Shown: positions 5,882-11,622 of the stretch, in pieces
How positions within the stretch are numbered: position 1 is the first letter of the stretch
Layout: each line of letters begins with the position of its first letter
From: Thermoplasmata archaeon
Lineage (GTDB): Archaea; Thermoplasmatota; JAKEGO01
Reading direction: 5' to 3'
Assembly: GCA_022615805.1 (NCBI GenBank)
Contig: JAKEGO010000185.1
Coordinates: 1 to 11,622, forward strand
DNA: 11,622 nt
Translations under genes and position numbers: made by a program
Notes under the pieces: generated by a model
What the model was told of the DNA's origin: nothing
The model's database searches: none
The model's input: the letters and a program-made list of their open reading frames with translations, nothing else

Positions 5882-6979
5882 ATGGTCACGCCCAGGCCGG
5901 TGTACGTCGTCGCGCCCGACCCGGACATCGACATGGCGGTCAGGGCCGAGGTCGATTCGTTGGGTGGGGAGCGTGCGGCGAAGGTCATACCACTACTCTC
6001 CGAGCCCGCCGAGGACCATCACCTCGCGGTGGAATGCCATCGCACGCCGGAGGCGCGCCAGGCCGGGCGCGGCTCCTTCGGAGAAAGGTTGTCCTTGTGG
6101 CCCCGCGCGATGGGATGGCGGGCCATACCCCATCTAAGGACCGGATCGTGCATCGCCGACAACGCGCTCGCCGCCGGGGCGACGTCGGTCCACGCCCACG
6201 GCGGGCCCCATGCATTCACCGTCGGTGCGTTCGCGAGGCGCCTCTCCGGCCTGCAGCTCACCGCCACGGTACATGCCGTAGCGTCGCTCGCCCGCCCGGA
6301 CATCGAAGCCCTCGGCGAGGCGAAGGCGGTCTTCGCCATCTCGAGGCACACGGTCAAGGCCCTCCGGGAGCGCGATGTCGAGGCCGACCTCCTCTACCCG
6401 ACTGCCGCTGCGTCCCCCGCGTGGCGGCCGGCCAGGGCGCTTGACCGCGACCGCTCCGGCATCGCGGTCCTCGTCCCCTCGGTCCCCGGGGACACGGCGG
6501 TGCTGCTGGACGCCGCCCACCGCGTGGGGGGCGATGTCCGCTTCTGGGTCGCGGGCGGCGGCAACGAAGGCCTCCGGGAGGTCGTGGCGACCACCGGGCT
6601 TTCCAGGCGCTTCACGTTCTTCGACCGCCTGGTCGCGGGGGAGGCGCCCCTGCTCACCGCGTCCTGCGATATCATGCTCCTGCCGGAGCTCACAGCCGCG
6701 AGCGACCTCCCCTTCAACGTCGTGATCGCCCTCGAGGCGGGCGTGCCGGTGGTCGGCCCAAAGGCGAGGGGCCTCCGTGAGGTCCTGCCGGGCCACATGT
6801 TCGAAGAGCCCACCGGGGAGGCGGTGGCGGAAGCCCTCGCGCCCCTCATCGCCGACGGCGATCTGAGGCGGCGGGCGGGGGACAGGAACCGCAGGTTCGC
6901 GGCCGAGAACCTCGGCCCCGGAAACCTTGATAAACTTCACCGGACCTTCCTGGACCTGACCGGAGGATGGAGCCGATGA
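5882..6979 (+). CDS. GT-B glycosyltransferase, divergent GT4-like
   Basis: 365 residues with a two-lobed GT-B layout. N-lobe: YVVAPDPD near the start and HAHGGPHAFTVGAFARRL (104-121), then TATVHAV (127-133) and AVFAISRHTVKAL (149-161), as in GT4 enzymes. C-lobe: FWVAGGGNEGL (221-231), RFTFFDRL (243-250), DIMLLPEL (263-270) and FNVVIALEAGVPVVGP (278-293), matching the sugar-nucleotide site with G-x-P-V-V. The usual E-x7-E pair is incomplete: E285 is present but the position eight before it is Pro. Residues 55-100 look unlike most relatives. No signal peptide or clear membrane segment, so probably cytosolic or peripheral. It is spaced six bases after trpB and its stop overlaps the purQ start (ATGA). 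Donor and acceptor sugars are unknown. Confidence 0.78.
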   Translation: MVTPRPVYVVAPDPDIDMAVRAEVDSLGGERAAKVIPLLSEPAEDHHLAVECHRTPEARQAGRGSFGERLSLWPRAMGWRAIPHLRTGSCIADNALAAGATSVHAHGGPHAFTVGAFARRLSGLQLTATVHAVASLARPDIEALGEAKAVFAISRHTVKALRERDVEADLLYPTAAASPAWRPARALDRDRSGIAVLVPSVPGDTAVLLDAAHRVGGDVRFWVAGGGNEGLREVVATTGLSRRFTFFDRLVAGEAPLLTASCDIMLLPELTAASDLPFNVVIALEAGVPVVGPKARGLREVLPGHMFEEPTGEAVAEALAPLIADGDLRRRAGDRNRRFAAENLGPGNLDKLHRTFLDLTGGWSR

Positions 6980-7782
6980 GCGAGGTACGGGTCGCGATCC
7001 TTCGAATCGAGGGAACGAACTGTGAGGACGAGTCCGCGAGGGCGTTCCAGGAGGCGGGCGCCGTCCCCGAGAGGTTGCACCTGAACCAGCTGACCGACCG
7101 CTCCCCGGCCGACCTCCGCCGGTCCCTCGAGGACTACGACATAATGATGATCCCGGGCGGCTTCTCTGCCGGCGATTATGTCCGGGCTGGCGCTCTCTTC
7201 GGAGCGAGGCTGAGGTCGGCGATCGGCCGGGACCTCCGGGCCTTCGTCGAGGACGGGCGGCCGGTCCTCGGGGTCTGCAACGGCTTCCAGGTGCTGACCG
7301 AGCTCGGACTCCTCCCCGCAGTCGACGCGATCATGACCGACCACCCCACAGCCGTCCTCGCTCCCAACGATTCAGGCCGCTTCGAGTGCCGGCCGACATT
7401 CCTCAGGTACGGAGGCGCCGATACGCCATTCACCCGCGAGCTCTCGTCAGGGGACGTCATCTACGCCCCATCCGCCCATGCGGAGGGGAAGTTCCTCATG
7501 GAGGGGGACGCATACGAGAGGCTGATGGAAGGGGGGCAGGTCGTATTCACATACGTGACCCCGGACGGCTCCCCCGGCGGCTTCCCGTGGAACCCCAACG
7601 GCTCCCCGCTCGACATCGCCGGCGTGTGCAATCCCGCCGGGAACGTACTGGGAATGATGCCCCACCCCGAGAGGTCCGTGTACCGGCACCTGCACCCCGA
7701 GGGATGGCGCGGGGTCCGGGACGATATGTGGGGCGACGGTCACCGCCTCTTCGAGTCGGTGGTCGCCGCGGCGTCGAGGTGA
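6976..7782 (+). CDS. purQ: Phosphoribosylformylglycinamidine synthase, glutaminase subunit PurQ
   Basis: Class I glutamine amidotransferase subunit of FGAM synthase (purine synthesis, fourth step), supplying ammonia to PurL. With the start at 6976 it has 268 residues, normal for PurQ that works with separate PurL and PurS. RVAILRIEGTNCE (5-17) and IPGGFSAGDYVRAGALF (59-75) are signature stretches; nucleophile C101 lies in VLGVCNGFQVL; H230 and E232 lie in MMPHPERS, completing the triad. An ATG at 6967 is in frame but directly abuts GGAGG (6962-6966); the ATG at 6976, nine bases from it, overlaps the previous stop as ATGA and fits the family N-terminus better. No purL or purS is nearby. Confidence 0.95.
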   Translation: MSEVRVAILRIEGTNCEDESARAFQEAGAVPERLHLNQLTDRSPADLRRSLEDYDIMMIPGGFSAGDYVRAGALFGARLRSAIGRDLRAFVEDGRPVLGVCNGFQVLTELGLLPAVDAIMTDHPTAVLAPNDSGRFECRPTFLRYGGADTPFTRELSSGDVIYAPSAHAEGKFLMEGDAYERLMEGGQVVFTYVTPDGSPGGFPWNPNGSPLDIAGVCNPAGNVLGMMPHPERSVYRHLHPEGWRGVRDDMWGDGHRLFESVVAAASR

Positions 7783-7809
7783 GCCGATTGAGGGGCTGCG
7801 AGCCGATTG
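7781..7809 (+). repeat. Pair of 10-base direct repeats after purQ
   Basis: GAGCCGATTG occurs at 7781-7790 and again at 7800-7809, 19 bases apart, close to two turns of B-DNA. The first copy overlaps the purQ stop. A similar GAGCCGATGA is present at the purQ start (6970-6979). Possibly a regulator site, possibly chance. Confidence 0.4.
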
Positions 7810-7865
7810 CCCCCGGGTCGCGCCTGAGGGATACCGCACACGGAGACGTGCGAGATGTTCCCTGT

Positions 7866-7875
7866 GGAGGGGGTG
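7866..7875 (+). promoter_or_regulatory. Ribosome binding site supporting the TTG start of the EndoQ-like gene
   Basis: GGAGGGGGTG combines GGAGG and GGTG, both complementary to the archaeal 16S 3' end, and stops seven bases before the TTG at 7883. There is no ATG or GTG in frame near here that would preserve the metal-binding DLHIHS, so this site decides the start. Confidence 0.7.
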
Positions 7876-7882
7876 CAGCCTT

Positions 7883-9076
7883 TTGCTGATCAACGCCGAC
7901 CTGCACATCCACAGCCGTTTCTCCGCCGCCACGAGCGGGACCCTGACCATGGAGACGCTCGCGGAGGGGGCGGCGAGGAAGGGTGTCCACCTCATCGGCT
8001 CTGGCGACTGTCTCCACCCAACGTGGCTCGACGAGGTCGCGTCCCACGAGGAGGTCGCGGAGGGCACATTCCAGGTCGGGGGCCTCCGCGTCGTGCTGAC
8101 GGCGGAGGTGGAGGCCGCGCACCGGATACACCATCTCCTGATGTTCCCATCGCGCTCCTCCGTCGGAGCGTTCCGCGAGGCTGTCGCCGCCCGGGCCGCC
8201 CACATGGATTCCGACGGCAGGCCGAACCTGAGGATGGACGGAGCCGAGGTCGCGCAGGCGGCCGTCGACGCTGGAGCCCTCTTCGGGCCGGCCCACGCCT
8301 TCACTCCCTGGACCGCGATGTACGCCTTCCACGACTCCCTGCGGGGATGCTACGGCGACCTGGCCGGCGAGGTCTCCTTCCTCGAACTGGGGTTGAGCGC
8401 GGACACGGATTACGCCGACAGGATCGCCGAGCTGAAGGACGTCACGTTCCTCTCGAACAGCGACGCGCACAGCGCCACGCCTCTCAGGCTGGCGAGGGAG
8501 TTCAACAGGCTGGAGGTCGAGGACGCCACGTTCGCGGAGGTGGAGCGCGCGATACACCGCACAGGCGGCCGCCGGCCGGTCCTGAACGTCGGCCTTCCCC
8601 CGCAGGAGGGGAAGTACAACGAGACCGCGTGCATAGCGTGCTTCCGACATCATTCCATCGAGGAGAGCGCCGCGGCAAAATGGCGCTGCGGGTGCGGGGG
8701 GCGGATCAAGAAGGGCGTTCGGGACCGCGTCGCGGAGCTGGCCTCGTGGCCCGAGCCGCATCACCCCGACCATCGGCCGCCGTACAGGGCGCTGGTGCCG
8801 TTGTCGGAGATAATCTCGAAGGCCCTGGGGGTCTCGTCGCCGACGGCGGCGTCCGTGACGCGGGCCTGGGAGGCCCTGGTCGACGCGTTCGGGGACGAGG
8901 TGAGCGTGCTCGTGGACCTCCCCATGGACGAGGTCGCGTCCGCGACCGAGCCGAGGATCGCTGCCGCCATCCGGGCCTTCAGGGAGGGCAGGGTGGTGCT
9001 GAAGCCAGGCGGCGGGGGCCAGTACGGCAGCGTCGAGCTCCCGTCCGACGCGCGGACCACGCTGTTCGATTACTGA
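7883..9076 (+). CDS. endoQ: Endonuclease Q-like PHP-domain nuclease for deaminated DNA
   Basis: 397 residues matching the EndoQ/TIGR00375 group, in which characterised members nick DNA 5' of uracil, hypoxanthine or abasic sites. The PHP metal centre is visible: DLHIHS (6-11), GSGDCLHP (39-46), E75, H80 and H83-H84, H138 in GPAHAF, and D194-x-H196 in NSDAHS. A zinc site follows at C250-x2-C253 and C269-x-C271 (CIAC ... RCGCGG). The blocks HRPPY (297-301) and LKPGGGGQYG (373-382) complete the family pattern. Start is TTG with a strong ribosome binding site. It is 100 bases after purQ and may be in the same transcript; I see no clear TATA box in between. Other PHP proteins lack the four-cysteine insert, so confidence is high. 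Confidence 0.9.
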   Translation: MLINADLHIHSRFSAATSGTLTMETLAEGAARKGVHLIGSGDCLHPTWLDEVASHEEVAEGTFQVGGLRVVLTAEVEAAHRIHHLLMFPSRSSVGAFREAVAARAAHMDSDGRPNLRMDGAEVAQAAVDAGALFGPAHAFTPWTAMYAFHDSLRGCYGDLAGEVSFLELGLSADTDYADRIAELKDVTFLSNSDAHSATPLRLAREFNRLEVEDATFAEVERAIHRTGGRRPVLNVGLPPQEGKYNETACIACFRHHSIEESAAAKWRCGCGGRIKKGVRDRVAELASWPEPHHPDHRPPYRALVPLSEIISKALGVSSPTAASVTRAWEALVDAFGDEVSVLVDLPMDEVASATEPRIAAAIRAFREGRVVLKPGGGGQYGSVELPSDARTTLFDY

Positions 9077-9158
9077 GCGAAGGGAGACGCCGGGCGATGC
9101 GACGGTCCATTCCATCCGTGCGTCCCGCGGTCCGCTCCGGTCCGACGCCCGGCTCGAA

Positions 9159-9188
9159 CGGAAAAGCCGGTATATCCCGCATTTTCCG
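9159..9188. repeat. Long imperfect dyad with TATAT at its centre
   Basis: Outer arms CGGAAAA (9159-9165) and TTTTCCG (9182-9188), inner pairs GC/GC and GG/CC around single mismatches, and a loop TATAT (9171-9175). This gives an 11-pair hairpin or a symmetrical protein site. GGTATATCC also resembles a TATA box whose start would fall near 9199, but only a four-codon frame follows. No T-tract follows, so terminator function for the EndoQ-like gene is not obvious. Confidence 0.55.
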
Positions 9189-9202
9189 CCGAAAAACCGT
9201 CA

Positions 9203-9222
9203 TGGTGGATTGGTAATCACCA
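9203..9222. repeat. Inverted repeat just upstream of the small-ORF TATA box
   Basis: TGGTG-g-ATT and AATCACCA are complementary with one extra G and a three-base centre. The element ends seven bases before CTTTAAATA at 9229-9237, the place where archaeal activators or repressors often sit. Confidence 0.5.
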
Positions 9223-9228
9223 ACGACC

Positions 9229-9237
9229 CTTTAAATA
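9229..9237 (+). promoter_or_regulatory. TATA box for the 35-codon ORF
   Basis: CTTTAAATA is a near-ideal archaeal TATA box. Transcription would begin about 26 bases on, near 9259, leaving a leader of about 12 bases that contains GAGG (9260-9263) seven bases before the ATG at 9271. Confidence 0.65.
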
Positions 9238-9270
9238 GGCTCGAGGGGGGTGCAGGAGCGAGGAAGCGTC

Positions 9271-9378
9271 ATGAGCGATGTCGAAGAGGCCCGGTGGATG
9301 AGGGAGGTCGAGGAGATCGCCCTCATGAGGATGAGCATACTCATCGCCGAGAACAGGCGGCGGCGGGCGGATCACTGA
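9271..9378 (+). CDS. Small hypothetical protein of 35 residues
   Basis: I do not recognise this protein. Support comes from four things seen together: a clear TATA box 34-42 bases upstream, GAGGA six bases before the ATG, third codon positions that are almost all G or C (about 31 of 35) as in neighbouring genes, and a separate position between annotated genes. The product is predicted to be one continuous helix: acidic first half (D3, E5, E6, E12, E14, E15), a hydrophobic patch I16-A-L-M ... ILIA (to 26), and a basic end RRRR (29-32). It could be a nucleic-acid- or partner-binding helix. Its last seven bases overlap the end of the convergent dehydrogenase gene, so 3' antisense contact between the messages is likely. 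It might also be an upstream part of a regulatory RNA. Confidence 0.6.
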   Translation: MSDVEEARWMREVEEIALMRMSILIAENRRRRADH

Positions 9379-10682
9379 ACTCCCGCGCCATGCAGGAAGA
9401 CCGTGAACCCCCGTCCCCTCAGGAAGGTCACCTGCGTTGCGGACAGCGCGCGCCTCCCGTCGTAAACGACGCGCCCACGCATCTTCTCGAAGGCGGACGC
9501 ATCGAGCTCCGAGTACTCGGGCCAGTCGGTCTGCAGGACGACGGCATCGGAACCCTCGAGAGCCTCCCTTGCCGTGGTGGCAAAGGCGACGTCCATCCGG
9601 TACATCTCCCTCAAGTTGTTCGAGGCGATGGGGTCATGGACCACGACCTCCGCGCCCCTCTGGAGGAGGCCCATGATGACGGGCACGGCCCGCGTCTCCC
9701 GGACATCGTCGGTGTTGGCCTTGAATGCGACGCCCATCACCGCCACCCTCTTCCCGCGGAGGCCGCCGAGCAGGCCATCGAGGCTCGAGACCGCCCGTAG
9801 CGCCTGCCTGTCGTTGACGGCGTGCAGCGCGTCGAGGAGCAGCGGCTCGAGGCCGCGGTCAGCAAAGACGGCCCTGAGCGCCCTCGTGTCCTTGGGCAGG
9901 CACGATCCGCCGAAACCGAGGCCAGCGTTCAGGAAGTAGCGGGACATGCGCGGGTCCATCCCGACCCCCTCCATGACCCTGTAGACGTCGATCCCGAGAT
10001 CCTCGCAGAGCGCGCCGATCTCGTTGGCGTAGGATATCTTGAGGGCGAGCAGGGTGTTGGACGCGTACTTGATAGCCTCCGCAGTGGTCGGGTCGGTGAC
10101 GAGCACGGGGGCGTCGGTCCCGGTGAACAGGGCGGCTACGGCGCTGGCGACCGACCTGTCCTCCGCGCCGATCACGATGCGCCCCGGGGACATTGCATCC
10201 CTAACCGCGATGCCCTCCCTCAGGAACTCCGGGACCATGGCGAGCCTGACCGAACCCGGGTCCGGTGCCCCGCGCTTGAGGATCGGCCGCACGACGTCGC
10301 GGGTCGTGCCCGGCACGACGGTGCTCTTGACCACGACGATCTGGCCCGGCCGCAGGTTGGGCGCGATGTCCGCCGACGCCCTCTCTACGTGCGAGAGGTC
10401 GATGGAGCCGTCCTCGCGCGAAGGGGTGCCAACGGCGATGAAGACGAACGCTGCCCCGTCCATCGCCTCCGCGATGTCCGTGGTCGCCCTGAACCGCTCC
10501 GGTACGTTCCGGGCCATCAGCTCCGCCAGGCCGTCCTCGTGGATCGGAGGCTCACCGCGGTTGATCCTCGCCACCCTTTCCCGTAGGAGGTCGACGCCGA
10601 CCACCTCGTGGCCCAGCTCCGCGAAGACCACGCCGGTGACGAGGCCGACGTAGCCAGTGCCGACCATGGCGATCCGGGCCAT
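9372..10682 (-). CDS. ugd: UDP-glucose 6-dehydrogenase family (UDP-glucose/GDP-mannose dehydrogenase)
   Basis: NAD-dependent four-electron oxidation of a sugar nucleotide to the uronic acid, here probably UDP-glucose to UDP-glucuronate for glycans. 436 residues. N-terminal Rossmann fold: VGTGYVGLVTG (7-17) and D31 at the end of beta2; then VGTPSREDGSIDLSHV (84-99), STVVPGTT (120-127), PEFLREG (151-157); K205 in EAIKYASN; catalytic C261 in GFGGSCLPKDT; C-terminal Rossmann-like domain with GVAFKANTDDVRETR (317-331). UDP-ManNAc or GDP-mannose dehydrogenases share the fold; FLNAGLGFGGSC favours UDP-glucose. The frame runs 22 codons further upstream inside the transporter gene, but the ATG at 10682 begins the conserved strand and lies one base after the transporter stop (TGAGATG), so the pair is coupled. 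Confidence 0.93.
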   Translation of the reverse strand: MARIAMVGTGYVGLVTGVVFAELGHEVVGVDLLRERVARINRGEPPIHEDGLAELMARNVPERFRATTDIAEAMDGAAFVFIAVGTPSREDGSIDLSHVERASADIAPNLRPGQIVVVKSTVVPGTTRDVVRPILKRGAPDPGSVRLAMVPEFLREGIAVRDAMSPGRIVIGAEDRSVASAVAALFTGTDAPVLVTDPTTAEAIKYASNTLLALKISYANEIGALCEDLGIDVYRVMEGVGMDPRMSRYFLNAGLGFGGSCLPKDTRALRAVFADRGLEPLLLDALHAVNDRQALRAVSSLDGLLGGLRGKRVAVMGVAFKANTDDVRETRAVPVIMGLLQRGAEVVVHDPIASNNLREMYRMDVAFATTAREALEGSDAVVLQTDWPEYSELDASAFEKMRGRVVYDGRRALSATQVTFLRGRGFTVFLHGAGVQ

Positions 10683-10683
10683 C

Positions 10684-11622
10684 TCATACCCACCCTCTGA
10701 ACGAGAACAGGAAGATCGCGACGACCGTCCCCACGAGCGCCTCGCCAATGATGAGCCCGGTGGCCAGCATGTAGGTGTCCAGGAGCTTCATCGTTTTCTT
10801 CCGCTCGTCCCAGTTCTCGGCCTTCGCCCGTTTCTCGAAGACGCGCGCCTGCCAGATGTCGCGCAGGCCGCCGCCGAGCATGAGCGGGAACGCCAGCCCG
10901 AGGGGGAAGTACATCCCGAGGCCGAAGGCGGTCCCCATCCCGGTCACCAGTTCCATGAAGATCCCGATGGCGAAGCCGAGCATGAAGATGTTCATGTTCA
11001 CGTCCCCGCCCACGAGTATCTTGGTGAAGAAGGCGAACGCGTGGGCCTGCGGTGCGATGAGGTTCAATTCCCCCTTGGCCAGCTGTTCGGAGAATATGAC
11101 CGCGAAGAAGCCCGCGACGATCGCTCCGGGGACGATGCCGATGACCTCGGCCCGCATCTGCTGGTAAGGACGGTTCCCTATGTAGAGCGAGTTCTTGAAG
11201 TCGGTGACGATGTTGCCCGACATCGAAATGGCGCCGCCGAACACCGTGGTGCCAACTATTGCGAGCACGACGGTCTCGGTGTCGCCCGTGCCCATCGCCT
11301 TGAACGAGCCGACGAGCATCATCAGCACGATGAAACTGGTGCCCGATACGGGCTCGATCGAGGTCTCCCCCATGACCTTCACGGCGATCGCGCCGAGGAA
11401 GAACGTGGTCGCCACGAGAAGGAATGCGAGGACGGTGACCTGGGGGACCGGGTAACCCGCCGATGCGAACAGGATTATCGTACCGATGAACGTCACAACG
11501 ACCATGACGATGATGTGGGACATGGGCCACTCGTACCACCCGTAGCCGGGCTGGAACTCGGCCGTCGGTCCGCCGCCGCCCTTCTCCCTGATCTTCATTA
11601 GGTCCTGCGTCGCCGTCCTGAA
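10684..11622 (-). CDS. OPT-family oligopeptide/metal transporter, C-terminal half (cut by window edge)
   Basis: Membrane transporter of the OPT superfamily, whose members carry small peptides or iron/nickel chelates. About 312 residues are visible, against 600-700 for full proteins. The reading frame stays open through the right edge (eight codons before the ATG at 11598), so that ATG is internal and the N-terminal half lies outside. Seen here: a Gly-rich hydrophilic loop, two hydrophobic segments, GETSIEPVSGTSFIV, then the family-typical ISMSGNIVTDFKNSLYIGNRP block with Q-x2-R-A-E following, several more membrane segments, a charged loop RVFEKRAKAENWDERKK near the end and a last hydrophobic segment. 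Substrate cannot be told. It is followed after one base by the dehydrogenase gene. Confidence 0.88.
   Translation of the reverse strand, partial: FRTATQDLMKIREKGGGGPTAEFQPGYGWYEWPMSHIIVMVVVTFIGTIILFASAGYPVPQVTVLAFLLVATTFFLGAIAVKVMGETSIEPVSGTSFIVLMMLVGSFKAMGTGDTETVVLAIVGTTVFGGAISMSGNIVTDFKNSLYIGNRPYQQMRAEVIGIVPGAIVAGFFAVIFSEQLAKGELNLIAPQAHAFAFFTKILVGGDVNMNIFMLGFAIGIFMELVTGMGTAFGLGMYFPLGLAFPLMLGGGLRDIWQARVFEKRAKAENWDERKKTMKLLDTYMLATGLIIGEALVGTVVAIFLFSFRGWV

Noticed and set aside
9202..9216. Four-codon frame (Met-Val-Asp-Trp) about 27 bases after the TATAT at 9171-9175, as a possible leaderless leader peptide with a Trp codon
   Set aside because: Four codons are no evidence of translation, no trp gene follows, and the bases are better explained by the inverted repeat 9203-9222.
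10683..10748. Dehydrogenase start at 10748, adding 22 residues
   Set aside because: The extra residues are Arg/Ser-rich, lie within the transporter gene in another frame, and precede the first conserved Rossmann strand; the ATG at 10682 fits.
1..11622. tRNA, rRNA, CRISPR array, insertion sequence or phage genes
   Set aside because: No T-loop-like motif in a cloverleaf context, no regularly spaced repeats, and no transposase or integrase motifs were seen by eye on either strand.

Overview
The window looks like chromosomal DNA from a GC-rich archaeon, most likely of the broad euryarchaeal side (a Thermoplasmatota or methanogen-like lineage is my guess; the sequence does not settle it). The evidence is a set of archaeal families (archaeosortase, a CDP-alcohol archaetidylserine synthase, a short TrmO, a TrpB2-type tryptophan synthase, an EndoQ-type PHP nuclease). 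The rare AT-rich spots in intergenic DNA have archaeal TATA-box form and sit at TATA-like distances from starts, and ribosome binding sites follow GGAGG/GGTG. The proteins are not strongly acidic as in haloarchaea. I see no IS element, phage gene, tRNA, rRNA or CRISPR array; this is a compact core/accessory chromosomal segment.

Left part (1-3348): the 3' end of a zinc-lid adenylate kinase, then a psd-pssA pair (+) that makes the phosphatidylethanolamine-like archaeal lipid headgroup. Facing it is artA plus a small COG2426-type membrane protein (-), overlapping at TGATG. Lipid headgroup synthesis and archaeosortase lie back to back at their 3' ends. This fits published work in haloarchaea linking PssA/PssD to lipid anchoring of archaeosortase substrates.

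Middle part (3471-7782): a GNAT acetyltransferase and TrmO (tRNA t6A methylation), both (-). From a divergent promoter region, trpB2, a divergent GT-B glycosyltransferase and purQ run (+) with 6-nt spacing and an ATGA overlap, suggesting one transcript.

Right part (7883-11622): an EndoQ-like nuclease for deaminated DNA (+, TTG start with strong ribosome binding site); a spacer with two dyad elements and a good TATA box driving a 35-codon ORF that is otherwise easy to miss. Convergent to it, on (-), lie a UDP-glucose/GDP-mannose-type dehydrogenase and, one base upstream of it, the C-terminal half of an OPT-family transporter that runs off the right edge.

The most notable points are the lipid-headgroup/archaeosortase neighbourhood, the new small ORF with its dyad-rich promoter, the apparently leaderless starts of psd and artA, and the unusual glycosyltransferase inside an amino-acid/purine operon. 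I found no convincing wholly new system; unresolved items are marked as inference.
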